This document shows, piece after piece, positions 1 to 8,506 of a stretch of DNA of 64,000 nt (position 1 is the first letter of the stretch; every line of letters starts with the position of its first letter). Origin of the DNA: Streptomyces collinus (GTDB taxonomy: Bacteria > Actinomycetota > Actinomycetes > Streptomycetales > Streptomycetaceae); contig NZ_CP133771.1 in assembly GCF_031348265.1 (NCBI RefSeq), positions 7,006,001 to 7,070,000 of the forward strand. The letters are read 5' to 3'. Made by a program: the position numbers and the translations under genes. Below the pieces are notes generated by a model. That model was not told the origin of the DNA. It saw nothing but the letters and a program-made list of their open reading frames with translations, and did not search any database.

Positions 1-50
1 GGCGGACGTATCCGTACAGCACCGGGAGGCCGGAGCCGTGGGGGTGCGGC

Positions 51-78
51 CGCCCTGTCCTGATATCTGAACAGGGCG
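51..78 (+). terminator. Hairpin upstream of the CBM2 membrane protein gene
   Basis: Arms CGCCCTGT (51-58) and ACAGGGCG (71-78) form a perfect 8-bp stem with a 12-base loop, followed by CTTGT. It may end a gene left of the window or act as a leader structure for the gene at 187. There is no U-tract, which is common for streptomycete terminators. Confidence 0.4.
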
Positions 79-186
79 CTTGTCAGTTGTGTGGGAGGCG
101 TGAAAAGCTCTTGCACTGCCGCGAGGTTCCCCCCAACTCCAATGCCGATGTGGTGAGTTGACCTCGCCTGTGGATGCAGGAGACTC

Positions 187-1680
187 ATGCCCGACCTGCC
201 TACCCCTCAGGACGCCTCCGAGGCCGCGCTGTTCTCCGAGTGCTGGGACGCGGTCCTCGCGTACGCGGATCTGTGCACGTCCGGTTCCACGGCCGCCGCC
301 CAGCTGGGCCGTGAGGCGTTCGCACACGGCATCCGCGAGGCCCGCGCCGCCGACACCGGCCCGGTCCGCGGCACCGGCCGCCGCCCGGCCCGGCTGCCCC
401 GCATACCCCTGCTGCTGACCTCCGTACGCACCACCGCCGCGGCCTGGGAGGAGGAGGGGCAGGGCCACAAGCTCGACCCCGACCTGCGCCTGTGGCTCAA
501 CTCGGACAAGGCCGCCCGCTACACCGGCCCGCCCCTGCAGCGCCCGCTCGCGCTGCGCGGTCTGCGCGACCTCCAGCAGGCGGACGCCGAACTGCTGTGG
601 TTCACCGAGGTGGAGGCGCTGCCGCTGCCCCTGGTCGCCGGCCGCCTGGGCCTCGACCCGGCCGGCGCCGCCGAGGAACTCCAGCAGGTGCGCACCCTGT
701 TCCGGGACCGCTGCCACCGCAACCACCTCGACACGCCGATGGACGCCCGGTGCCGCAGCTACGCCCGGCTGCTGGACGCCGTCACCCGCTCCTCCGCCGC
801 CGAGACCCCCGGCGACCTCTCCCGGCACCTGGCCACCTGCGTGCAGTGCGCCGAGGCCGCCGCCTGCCTGCGCCTGCACGGCGGAGCCCTGCCCCAGGCG
901 CTGGCCGGCGGCGTGATCGGCTGGGGCGGCCTCGCCTACCTGGAGCGCCGCCGCCGGGCCGCCGAGGTGCGGCTCGGCGCCGGCCGCCCCGGCTCCGCGG
1001 ACAAGGCGGCCGGAGCGCCCGAGGACGGGGAGCAGAAGGCGCGCGTCGCCCGCAACAGCCTCCTCGTCGCCGCGGTCCTGGTCTCCGTGCTGGCCCTCGG
1101 CGTCTCGCTGATGCCCTTCGGCTCCGGAGGCGACGACCTCGGCGCGCCCGGTGGCGCCGACCGCCAGCCGGTGGCCGACCCCGCGCCGCCGCTGCCGTCC
1201 GCCCCGTCCCTGCCGCCCGCGACCTCGAAGCCGGCCGAGCGGACCACCCAGGGCACGAAGAAGCCGGAGAAGTCCGGCAAGCCGGAGGGAAAGAACCGCC
1301 ACACCGAACCGCAGGGCACCTCCTCGCCCACCGCCCGGACCGAACCCGGCGAGAGCGCGGACCCCGTCTGCCGGGTCGAGTACGACCTGGTCAACCAGTG
1401 GCCCGACGGTTTCCAGGCCACCGTCACCGTCACCAGCGCCGAGTCCCTCGACTCCTGGCGCGTCGCCTGGTCCTTCCGGGACGGCCAGCGGGTCGGCCAG
1501 ATCTGGGACGCATCCGTCTCCCAGGACGGCTCCCGCGTCACCGCCACCGCCGCCGACTACAACAAGTCGGTCCCCGCGGGCGGCGACCTGGCCTTCGGCT
1601 TCATCTCCTCCTGGCGGGGCAAGAACTCACCGCCGTACGACTTCGAGCTGAACGGCCACGCCTGCTCGAAGAGCGGCTGA
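187..1680 (+). CDS. Membrane protein: sigma-region-4-like domain, zinc-finger motif, TM helix, extracellular CBM2
   Basis: Start ATG 187 follows AGGAG (178-182). The 497-residue product has an intracellular part with a sigma-70 region-4-like helical stretch (about 120-178) and then H214-x3-C218-x2-C221, the spacing of zinc-binding anti-sigma domains. A single membrane helix lies at about 291-312, followed by a Pro/Lys/Ser-rich linker. The C-terminal CBM2-like domain (about 395-497) is bracketed by C395 and C494 and carries conserved Trp residues. Seen: the domain order. Inferred: CBM2 sits outside the membrane and binds polysaccharide, while the cytoplasmic part could pass a signal to transcription, as clostridial RsgI anti-sigma factors do. 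No sigma factor gene is adjacent. A plain cell-wall or cellulose-binding protein is the alternative. Confidence 0.8.
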   Translation: MPDLPTPQDASEAALFSECWDAVLAYADLCTSGSTAAAQLGREAFAHGIREARAADTGPVRGTGRRPARLPRIPLLLTSVRTTAAAWEEEGQGHKLDPDLRLWLNSDKAARYTGPPLQRPLALRGLRDLQQADAELLWFTEVEALPLPLVAGRLGLDPAGAAEELQQVRTLFRDRCHRNHLDTPMDARCRSYARLLDAVTRSSAAETPGDLSRHLATCVQCAEAAACLRLHGGALPQALAGGVIGWGGLAYLERRRRAAEVRLGAGRPGSADKAAGAPEDGEQKARVARNSLLVAAVLVSVLALGVSLMPFGSGGDDLGAPGGADRQPVADPAPPLPSAPSLPPATSKPAERTTQGTKKPEKSGKPEGKNRHTEPQGTSSPTARTEPGESADPVCRVEYDLVNQWPDGFQATVTVTSAESLDSWRVAWSFRDGQRVGQIWDASVSQDGSRVTATAADYNKSVPAGGDLAFGFISSWRGKNSPPYDFELNGHACSKSG

Positions 1681-1689
1681 CACCTCGCG

Positions 1690-2091
1690 TCAGACGGCGA
1701 GCGGCACCTGCTCGCCCTCTTCCGCGCCCTGGTACCGGTCCCAGATCTGGTTCAGCTCATGCTGGTAGTAGAGCGGGAACAACACGACCACGATGAAGAG
1801 GATGAGGCCGATCCAGGGATTGCAGCTCCGCTGTATCCCGGCCGACTGCTGCATCCGGGCGATCCGCACACCGGTGTTGTAGACCGACACGAAGGGCGGC
1901 ACGAGCACCAGCCAGCCGACGGTGACGGCCAGCACGGCCAGTGCCGGATTGACCTCGATCCGCGAATCGAATTCCCGGGCCTCGCGGTTCACTTTGTAGT
2001 ACCAGACCAAGTGGTAGATGCCCAGAGTGATCAGCGGCCAGACCAGCCACACGAGAATGATGTTGCGGGTTTTGCCTGCGCGACCTGACAT
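1690..2091 (-). CDS. DUF4234 family membrane protein
   Basis: The start at 2091 (MSGRAGKTRN) is preceded by GGGAGG at good spacing; an upstream ATG at 2121 has no such site. The 133-residue protein has about three hydrophobic helices and the family-typical ending with a YQxxLNxxWD-like motif (YYQHELNQIWDRYQ). The family is membrane-located and of unknown function. It is convergent with the CBM2 gene, with only 9 bases between stops, so the two have no evident functional link. Confidence 0.8.
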   Translation of the reverse strand: MSGRAGKTRNIILVWLVWPLITLGIYHLVWYYKVNREAREFDSRIEVNPALAVLAVTVGWLVLVPPFVSVYNTGVRIARMQQSAGIQRSCNPWIGLILFIVVVLFPLYYQHELNQIWDRYQGAEEGEQVPLAV

Positions 2092-2297
2092 GCTGCACCT
2101 CCCGTCATTCCAGTGCACCACGTCCGGCCACCAGGTGCGCGTCGTGCGCGACGGGCACGGCAGGCCTCCCCGGCGCCCCGCGAGGGCGGGCTTAATTCCG
2201 TGGCGCCCGACGGGCGTAGGCCTCTATGGTGGGTGCGCATCGCGCGGCGGCCTGTGGCTGCCGCCGTCGGCTGTGTGACGAGCAGGAGGTGTGATCG

Positions 2298-2369
2298 ATG
2301 GCTGTCTCTGAGATGGGCGCTGCCCGCATCCGGAAGTTCATCAAGTCCACCTCCGTGGCCTCCGGCTGA
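2298..2369 (+). CDS. Possible 23-residue leader peptide upstream of rsgA
   Basis: ATG 2298 follows AGGAGGTGTGATCG, an almost full-length match to the 16S anti-Shine-Dalgarno sequence and stronger than nearly any other site in the window. The reading frame encodes 23 residues (MAVSEMGAARIRKFIKST...) with a basic middle, ending at TGA 2367-2369. It lies 60 bases before the rsgA start. No homologue is recognised. It could be a small protein, a leader peptide regulating rsgA, or the site may serve something else. Confidence 0.5.
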   Translation: MAVSEMGAARIRKFIKSTSVASG

Positions 2370-2429
2370 CCTCTTACCCTCAGCGCCTTCGAGCGCGGTG
2401 CCGGGGCCACCCTTGTGAAGGGTCACCCC

Positions 2430-3551
2430 TTGTCTTTCTCTTCTCTCCCGGGTTCGTCCTCGTCCACCTCGCATCCGCTCGAGCCGTACGGCTGGGACGC
2501 GGGCTGGGAGGCCGAGTTCGCCCCCTACGAGGCCGAAGGCCTGCTGCCCGGCAGGGTCGTCCGGGTCGACCGCGGGCAGTGCGACGTCGTCACCGCCGAC
2601 GGGCCGCTGCGCGCCGACACCGCGTTCGTCACCCCGCACGACCCCCTGCGCGTCGTCTGCACCGGCGACTGGGTCGCCGTCGAACCCGGCGGCAACCCGC
2701 GCTACGTGCGCACCTGCCTGCCGCGGCGCACCGCCTTCGTCCGCTCCACCTCCTCCCAGCGGTCCGAGGGGCAGATCCTCGCGGCCAACGTCGACCACGC
2801 CGTCATCGCCGTGTCCCTCGCGGTCGAGCTGGACCTCGGCCGCATCGAGCGCTTCCTCGCGCTCGCCTGGGAATCCGGGGCCCAGCCCGTCGTCGTCCTC
2901 ACCAAGGCCGACCTCGTGCCGGACCCGGTGACCCTCTCGTACCTCGTCCAGGACGTGGAGACGACCGCGCCCGGCGTGGCGGTCGTGCCCGTCAGCTGTC
3001 TCGGCGACGGGGGAGGGCTCGACACCCTCGCCGCGATCGTCGGCGGGGGGACGTCCGTGCTGCTCGGGCAGTCCGGCGCCGGCAAGTCGACCCTCGCCAA
3101 CGCGCTGCTCGGCGAGGACGTCATGGACGTCCAGGCCAACCGGGACGTCGACGGCAAGGGCCGCCACACCACGACCACCCGCAACCTGCTCGCACTGCCG
3201 GGCGGCGGAGTCCTCATCGACACCCCCGGCCTGCGCGGCGTCGGCCTGTGGGACGCCGAGACCGGCGTCGGTCAGGTGTTCTCCGAGATCACGGCGCTGG
3301 CCGAGCGCTGCCGCTTCCACGACTGCGCCCACGAGGCCGAGCCGGGATGCGCCGTGCTGGCCGCCATCGACACCGGTGAGCTGCCGGAGCGGCGGCTGCA
3401 GAGCTACCGCAAGCTCCAGCGGGAGAACCAGCGCATCGTCGCCAAGACCGACGCCCGCCTCCGGGCCGAGATCCGCAAGGACTGGAAGCGGAAGGGGGCG
3501 ATGGGCAAGGCCGCGATGGAGGCCAAGCGGGGAGCACACTGGCGTTCCTGA
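2430..3551 (+). CDS. rsgA: Ribosome small-subunit-dependent GTPase A
   Basis: This is a circularly permuted GTPase of the RsgA/YjeQ family that helps late 30S assembly. An OB-fold-like N-terminal part is followed by the G4 motif TKAD, then the P-loop GQSGAGKST and DTPG in the permuted order typical of the family. The C-terminal zinc site includes CRFHDCAHEAEPGC. I chose TTG 2430 because AAGGG (2418-2422) lies seven bases upstream; GTG 2415 has no ribosome site. The product is about 373 residues, with a Ser/Thr-rich start before the conserved HPLEPYGWD. A tiny ORF with a very strong ribosome site precedes it. Confidence 0.93.
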   Translation: MSFSSLPGSSSSTSHPLEPYGWDAGWEAEFAPYEAEGLLPGRVVRVDRGQCDVVTADGPLRADTAFVTPHDPLRVVCTGDWVAVEPGGNPRYVRTCLPRRTAFVRSTSSQRSEGQILAANVDHAVIAVSLAVELDLGRIERFLALAWESGAQPVVVLTKADLVPDPVTLSYLVQDVETTAPGVAVVPVSCLGDGGGLDTLAAIVGGGTSVLLGQSGAGKSTLANALLGEDVMDVQANRDVDGKGRHTTTTRNLLALPGGGVLIDTPGLRGVGLWDAETGVGQVFSEITALAERCRFHDCAHEAEPGCAVLAAIDTGELPERRLQSYRKLQRENQRIVAKTDARLRAEIRKDWKRKGAMGKAAMEAKRGAHWRS

Positions 3552-3645
3552 CCGCTCCCCGTCCCCAGCGCCCGGCCTCCGGTCCGATCGCGGTGTCCGA
3601 TTTCCGCCAGCGGCCGCCCGGCCGACGGCGGAGACTGGACGGGTG

Positions 3646-5055
3646 ATGGACCAGGGAACGGACGAGGACACCAGGTACGAGGCCGTACGCGGCCGTGACG
3701 CCCGTTTCGACGGCGTGTTCTTCTTCGCCGTCGAAACGACCGGCATCTACTGCCGGCCGAGCTGCCCCGCGGTCACCCCGAAGCGGGCCAACGTACGGTT
3801 CTTCGCCACGGCAGCCGCCGCGCAGGGCTCGGGTTTCCGGGCCTGCCGGCGGTGCCGCCCGGACGCCGTGCCCGGCTCCGCCGAGTGGAACGTCCGGGCG
3901 GACGTGGTGGGCCGGGCCGTGCGGCTGATCGCCGACGGCGTGGTCGACCGGGAAGGCGTCGCCGGGCTCGCCGGACGCCTCGGCTACAGCGCACGGCAGG
4001 TGCAGCGGCAGCTCACCGCCGAACTCGGTGCCGGGCCCGTCGCCCTCGCCCGGGCCCAGCGGGCCCACACCGCACGCGTCCTGGTGCAGACCACCGAGCT
4101 GCCGATCACCGAGATCGCGTTCGCGTCGGGCTTCGCCAGCGTGCGGCAGTTCAACGACACGATCCGTGCGGTGTACGCGTCGACCCCGAGCGAGCTGCGC
4201 GCCGCCGCGCCCAAGGCCGGCCGGGGCCGCCGCGCGGCCACCCCGAACGCCGGCATCCCGCTCCGGCTCGCCCACCGCGGCCCCTACCAGGCCGGATTCG
4301 TCTTCGACCTGCTGGCGCGCGAGGCCGTACCCGGCATCGAGGACGTGAGCGGCCCGCCCGGCACCCGCACCTACCGGCGCACCCTCCGCCTCCCGTACGG
4401 CACCGGCATCGTCGCCGTCGGCGAACGCCCGGGCACCGCCCGGACCGCATCCGGCGCCCACCCGGGCGGCTGGCTCGACGCCCGGCTGCACCTCACCGAC
4501 CCGCGCGACCTCACCACCGCCGTCCAGCGGCTGCGGCGGCTGTTCGACCTCGACGCCGACCCCTACGCCGTCGACGAGCGCCTCGCCGCCGACCCGCGGC
4601 TCGCGCCCCTGGTCCGTGCCCGGCCCGGGCTGCGCTCACCGGGCACCGCCGACCCGCAGGAACTCGCGGTGCGCGCGCTGACCGGCCGCACGGAGGCGGA
4701 ACGGCTCGTACGCCGCTACGGCAAGGCCCTCGACGCCCCCTGCGGCAGCCTCACCCACCTCTTCCCCGAGCCCGCCGTCCTCGCCGGGGCCGAACCCGGC
4801 GGCCCCCTCGGCGCGCTCACCGCCGCCCTCGCCGACCACGCCGTACGGCTCGACCCGGGCGCCGACCGGGACGGCGCGCGGGACGCCCTGCGTGCCGTGC
4901 CCGGCCTGGACGCCCGTACGGTGGCCGAGATCCGCACCCGAGCCCTCGGCGACCCGGACGTGGCCCCGCCCGGCCGTGACGTCCCCGACCACTGGCGCCC
5001 CTGGCGCTCGTACGCCGTGAACCACCTGCGCGCAGCAGGGGAGTGGGAGTTGTGA
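3646..5055 (+). CDS. Ada-type transcriptional regulator fused to AlkA-type 3-methyladenine DNA glycosylase
   Basis: The 469-residue protein has three parts. The Ada methylphosphotriester acceptor carries the zinc ligands C36, C40, C67 and C70, C36 being the usual methyl acceptor. An AraC-type helix-turn-helix follows (about 85-185), then AlkA-N and HhH-GPD glycosylase regions. It ends in the family motif WRPWRSYA. It senses alkylated DNA, activates repair genes and removes alkylated bases. The next gene, ogt, overlaps by one base, so both are translated together. Oddity: the segment between the HhH motif and WRPWRSYA is about 16 residues shorter than in E. coli AlkA, and the HhH lacks the usual GIGPWTA. 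Start is ATG 3646 (or GTG 3643). Confidence 0.9.
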   Translation: MDQGTDEDTRYEAVRGRDARFDGVFFFAVETTGIYCRPSCPAVTPKRANVRFFATAAAAQGSGFRACRRCRPDAVPGSAEWNVRADVVGRAVRLIADGVVDREGVAGLAGRLGYSARQVQRQLTAELGAGPVALARAQRAHTARVLVQTTELPITEIAFASGFASVRQFNDTIRAVYASTPSELRAAAPKAGRGRRAATPNAGIPLRLAHRGPYQAGFVFDLLAREAVPGIEDVSGPPGTRTYRRTLRLPYGTGIVAVGERPGTARTASGAHPGGWLDARLHLTDPRDLTTAVQRLRRLFDLDADPYAVDERLAADPRLAPLVRARPGLRSPGTADPQELAVRALTGRTEAERLVRRYGKALDAPCGSLTHLFPEPAVLAGAEPGGPLGALTAALADHAVRLDPGADRDGARDALRAVPGLDARTVAEIRTRALGDPDVAPPGRDVPDHWRPWRSYAVNHLRAAGEWEL

Positions 5056-5549
5056 TGACCGGCCCGACCTACTGGACGAGTGTGACCGGCCCGCTCGGGC
5101 CGCTGCTCCTCACGGCCGCCCCGACCGGCGAGCTGACCTCCCTGTCCGTGCCCGGCCAGAAGGGCGGACACGAGGTGCGGGACGACTGGCGGCGCGACCC
5201 CGGGCCCTTCCGGGAGGCCGAGGAGCAGCTCGCCGCCTACTTCGCCGGGGAACTGAAGGAGTTCCGCCTGGCCTGGCGGACCGAGGGCACCGCCTTCCGC
5301 GAGAAGGTCTGGGCCGCGCTGGACGGCATCCCCTACGGCTCGACCGCGACCTACGGCGAGATCGCCGCGCACATCGGAGCGCCACGGGCGGCGGTGCGGG
5401 CCGTCGGCGGTGCGATCGGCGCGAATCCGCTGCTGGTGGTCCGCCCGTGCCACCGGGTGATCGGGGCGGACGGCACGCTGACCGGCTACGCGGGGGGTCT
5501 GGACCGCAAGGTGCGGCTGCTGACGCACGAGGGTGTGCTGCCCGGGTAG
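5055..5549 (+). CDS. ogt: Methylated-DNA--[protein]-cysteine S-methyltransferase
   Basis: Suicide DNA repair enzyme that moves the methyl group from O6-methylguanine to its own cysteine. The active-site motif PCHRV is present, as is the preceding helix-turn-helix-like segment with YGSTATYGEIA. The start ATG 5055 overlaps the ada-alkA stop (TGATG), giving translational coupling; a GTG 12 bases upstream is the alternative. The length of about 164 residues is normal for the family. Together with the upstream gene it forms an adaptive response operon. Confidence 0.94.
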   Translation: MTGPTYWTSVTGPLGPLLLTAAPTGELTSLSVPGQKGGHEVRDDWRRDPGPFREAEEQLAAYFAGELKEFRLAWRTEGTAFREKVWAALDGIPYGSTATYGEIAAHIGAPRAAVRAVGGAIGANPLLVVRPCHRVIGADGTLTGYAGGLDRKVRLLTHEGVLPG

Positions 5550-5572
5550 GACACGGCCCAGGGCCAGGGGGC

Positions 5573-6055
5573 TCAGCCCCAGAAGACCGCGCCCACCCAG
5601 GCCGCCGCGATCAGCTGGCAGGTGAACAGTTCGGCCAGGATGCCGGAGCCGCCCGCGCGCATGACCGTGCGCAGGGCGGCGACCGCGTCCGCGTGACGGC
5701 CGAGACGGACCCGTTCGAAGAGGTAGACACCGGCCAGGAATCCCGGGATCGCGCCCAGTACGGGGACCAGGACGAATCCGAGCAGGGAACCGGCTCCGGC
5801 GCAGGCCAGCATGCGGCGGGTGGTGGCGTTCATCCGCAGCCGCCGGGGCGGCAACGACCAGCGGACGCCCTGGGAGACGAGCAGTAGCACCGTGGCCCCG
5901 ACCAGCACCCACCAGGCGACGGGCTGCGGATCCTTCAGCGCCCACCACATGACCGCGGCCCACACCAGCAACGATCCCGGCATGGCGGGCAGCAGCACTC
6001 CGCACAGCCCGAGCAGGATGACCAGCCCGACCAGCAGGAGGTCCCACACTCCCAT
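5573..6055 (-). CDS. DUF456 family membrane protein
   Basis: The product of about 160 residues has hydrophobic helices near both ends and two glycine-rich membrane segments (GVLLPAMPGSLLVW and a later GFVLVPVLGAIPGFLAGVY), the hallmark of DUF456. The function of the family is unknown. I chose MGVWDLLLVG at 6055; an ATG seven codons upstream is possible. It is convergent with ogt with 23 bases between stops. Confidence 0.8.
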   Translation of the reverse strand: MGVWDLLLVGLVILLGLCGVLLPAMPGSLLVWAAVMWWALKDPQPVAWWVLVGATVLLLVSQGVRWSLPPRRLRMNATTRRMLACAGAGSLLGFVLVPVLGAIPGFLAGVYLFERVRLGRHADAVAALRTVMRAGGSGILAELFTCQLIAAAWVGAVFWG

Positions 6056-6265
6056 CTGACCAGCCTGCCGGAACACGCGAGAACGCGCAGGTCAGAAGCG
6101 TGCCAGGGGCACAGACCCGCAGGTCAGCCGCCCGCCGCCGGCCCGGCCCGCGTTTTCGCATGACCGTTCTACGGCTCACTCGACGTGCCGTTCACCGTCC
6201 CGCGACGGGCCGGTTTTTTCCACAAGCCCCGTTTTCATCCGGCTCGTGCGGTGGACAATCAGGGC

Positions 6266-8440
6266 ATGAGTCAGCAGGGGGGAAGGCCCACCGGTCACGA
6301 GGACGACTGGTGGAGGGAGTTGTACGACGACTCCACCGACGACACGGGCCCCACACCGGCCCGCGATTCCCTCGACGACCGGTTCGCGTCGGCGTCGGGA
6401 GCCGTGGGAGACGGGGCGCAGGAGCGGACCCGGCCCCCGGACCGGCCGGCAGGACGGCCCTTCGGTGCGGAGCCGACGGTTCCGGCGCCCCGCACCGGGG
6501 CCGACGACGTACCGGACACGCCCCGCCCCTACGGTCCACCCCCGCAGCGCGCCCCGTGGGAGCCGCCGCCGGCCCGGCCCCCCGGCCCCACGAGCTTCCC
6601 GACCGCGGCGAAACCCCCCGGACAGACCGGGCAGCCCCCCGGCCACGCCCCCATGGAAGGACGCCCGGGCGACACAACCCCACCGACCGCTCCCCGCAGG
6701 CCTCCGGCCACGAGCCCATCCGCGGCCGACTCCGGCAGGCCTGCGGGCGAGGGTACGGGCGGCGGGCCTTCGCCCTCTTCTGGCCTCCGTTCGGCTTCGG
6801 ACGTGCGCCCGGGCGCCGCGAGCCCGCGAGTGCCCGACTCCGGCGGGCTCTCCGGCGGGGGTACGGAGGGCGGGCCTTCGTCCTCAGCCGGCCCGGGTTC
6901 GCCTTCGGACGTGAACCCGCGCGCTGCCGACCCCGGCAGGCCTGCGGGCGCGGTGGCAGATGGCGGGCCTTCGCCCTCGGCTGTCCCACCTGCGCCCCCG
7001 GACGCGCGCCCTCCCGACGGCGACCCCGGCAGGCCCTCGGGTGCGTGGCCGGGTGACGCGCCCCCGCCCTCGGCCGGCCCTCGTACGCCGCCGGAAAGCC
7101 CCAGGCAGCCCCCCGCCCCGGGCATCCCCGGCTCACGGCCGGCTCCGGTTCCCCCGCCCCCCGCGGCCCCTCCGGCGTGGCCGGCTACGGCCGCGGACCC
7201 ACCCGGCAAGCCCGCGCCTCCGGCCCCTGCCGCCGAGCCCGGCGGGGCCGCGTCGCCCGCCACCGGATTCGGGGAGGCCGCGTACCCGACTCCGGCCGAC
7301 CGGCCACCCGTGCCGCCGCGCCCCGCCGCACCGCCCGCGTCCTCGCCTCCGGCCGACCAGCCGCCGCCCCTGCCTCCCGGCCCCGGCTCCGAGCCGTCGA
7401 ACCCGGCTGATCAGACGCCCGAGCCGCCGGACCCGCCTGCCGCCGACCGGATCGAGCGCCCCGCGGAGACCCCCCGGGCCCGTGGCCACGTCGGTACCCG
7501 GCCGCCCACCTACGACGCCGAACCCACCGCCCTGCCCGCGGCCGATCCGGACGATCTCGACGACCTCGTGGCGGACACCGTGCTGGACGGGGCCCGCTAC
7601 GGGGCCTGCACGCTGCGGGCCGTTTCCGTGCGGGGGGACTCCGCGCGGTACCGGGGCGAGCCCCGCCGGGACGCGCTGCTCACCGCCCGGTTCGGCACGG
7701 GGGAGCGCGCGCTGCTGCTCGTGGCGATGGCGACCGGGGTCCGGGCGACGCCGGGCGCGCACCGGGCCGCCGCCGAGGCCTGTCACTGGATCGGTCGGGC
7801 CGTCGGCCGCAGCCACGCACGGCTCGTGGAGGACATAAGGGACGGCCGCCGCGGCGACCTGAAGTCCGGGCTGCACCGCCTCACCGACCGCAGCCTCGGC
7901 AAGCTCCGGGCCAGCGCCTCCGAGCAGGGCGTCGACCCCGGTGAGTACGCGGCCAGCCTGCGCTGCCTGCTGCTGTCCGCCGACCCCGGGTGCCGTACGC
8001 GGGTGTTCTTCGGAGTCGGGCCGGGCGGGTTGTTCCGGTTGCGGGAGGGCGAGTGGCAGGACATCGAGCCGCAGGTCGCCGACGTCAAGGGCGAACCCGT
8101 CCTGGGCTTCGGCTCACCGCCCTCCGAGACGCCCGAGGGGGACCGGCTCACCATGGACCTGGGCATCCCGACCCCGCCCAGCCCGTACGAACCGGCCCCG
8201 GAGCCGCCCCGCGAGCCGTTCCGGTTCCGGACCTCCGTCGCCCGCCCGGGTGACACGCTCCTGATGTGCAGCGGCGGCCTCGCCGAGCCCCTGCGCGGCG
8301 AGCCCGAACTGGGCGAGTACCTCGCCGAGCGGTGGTCCCGCCCCGAACCGCCCGGCCTCGCCGCGTTCCTCGCCGACTCCCAAGTACGGGTCAAGGGTTA
8401 TGCAGACGACCGTACGGCCGCCGCGGTGTGGGAGGCGTGA
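6266..8440 (+). CDS. PP2C-like (pseudo)phosphatase with long Pro/Gly-rich repeat linker
   Basis: Start ATG 6266 follows AGGG; the product is about 724 residues. An acidic N-terminal head (about 1-45) is followed by some 380 residues of Pro/Gly/Ser-rich linker, then a C-terminal PP2C-like domain (about 425-724). The domain keeps the fold markers RGEPRRD near its start and LLMCSGGLAEPL near its end. The Asp positions that bind metal in PP2C enzymes are replaced: the usual DGxG region reads ATGVRA, and SDG reads SGG. I infer binding or regulation rather than phosphatase activity. The linker carries four in-frame repeats (6728-7114). Confidence 0.72.
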   Translation: MSQQGGRPTGHEDDWWRELYDDSTDDTGPTPARDSLDDRFASASGAVGDGAQERTRPPDRPAGRPFGAEPTVPAPRTGADDVPDTPRPYGPPPQRAPWEPPPARPPGPTSFPTAAKPPGQTGQPPGHAPMEGRPGDTTPPTAPRRPPATSPSAADSGRPAGEGTGGGPSPSSGLRSASDVRPGAASPRVPDSGGLSGGGTEGGPSSSAGPGSPSDVNPRAADPGRPAGAVADGGPSPSAVPPAPPDARPPDGDPGRPSGAWPGDAPPPSAGPRTPPESPRQPPAPGIPGSRPAPVPPPPAAPPAWPATAADPPGKPAPPAPAAEPGGAASPATGFGEAAYPTPADRPPVPPRPAAPPASSPPADQPPPLPPGPGSEPSNPADQTPEPPDPPAADRIERPAETPRARGHVGTRPPTYDAEPTALPAADPDDLDDLVADTVLDGARYGACTLRAVSVRGDSARYRGEPRRDALLTARFGTGERALLLVAMATGVRATPGAHRAAAEACHWIGRAVGRSHARLVEDIRDGRRGDLKSGLHRLTDRSLGKLRASASEQGVDPGEYAASLRCLLLSADPGCRTRVFFGVGPGGLFRLREGEWQDIEPQVADVKGEPVLGFGSPPSETPEGDRLTMDLGIPTPPSPYEPAPEPPREPFRFRTSVARPGDTLLMCSGGLAEPLRGEPELGEYLAERWSRPEPPGLAAFLADSQVRVKGYADDRTAAAVWEA
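6728..7114 (+). repeat. Four imperfect in-frame tandem repeats in the PP2C-like protein
   Basis: Units begin at 6728, 6836, 6929 and 7022 (GAC of Asp in D-S/P-G-R/G), with periods of 108, 93 and 93 bases. Each encodes a variant of DPGRPAG...GGPSPSAGP...DVRP. All periods are multiples of three, so the repeat is maintained at protein level, as an extended flexible linker. Confidence 0.75.
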
Positions 8441-8506
8441 GCGCTGCCCGTGTGACTTGATGGAACCCGGAGGGATCCCAGGAGACCGAAGGGGCAGACG
8501 AGAACC

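Noticed and set aside
2031..3746. Minus-strand open frame opposite rsgA
   Set aside because: Strong rsgA motifs on the plus strand; the antisense frame has only composition-driven openness.
6728..7114. CRISPR-like regular repeats
   Set aside because: Repeats are imperfect, in frame, without constant spacers, and encode a Pro/Gly-rich linker.
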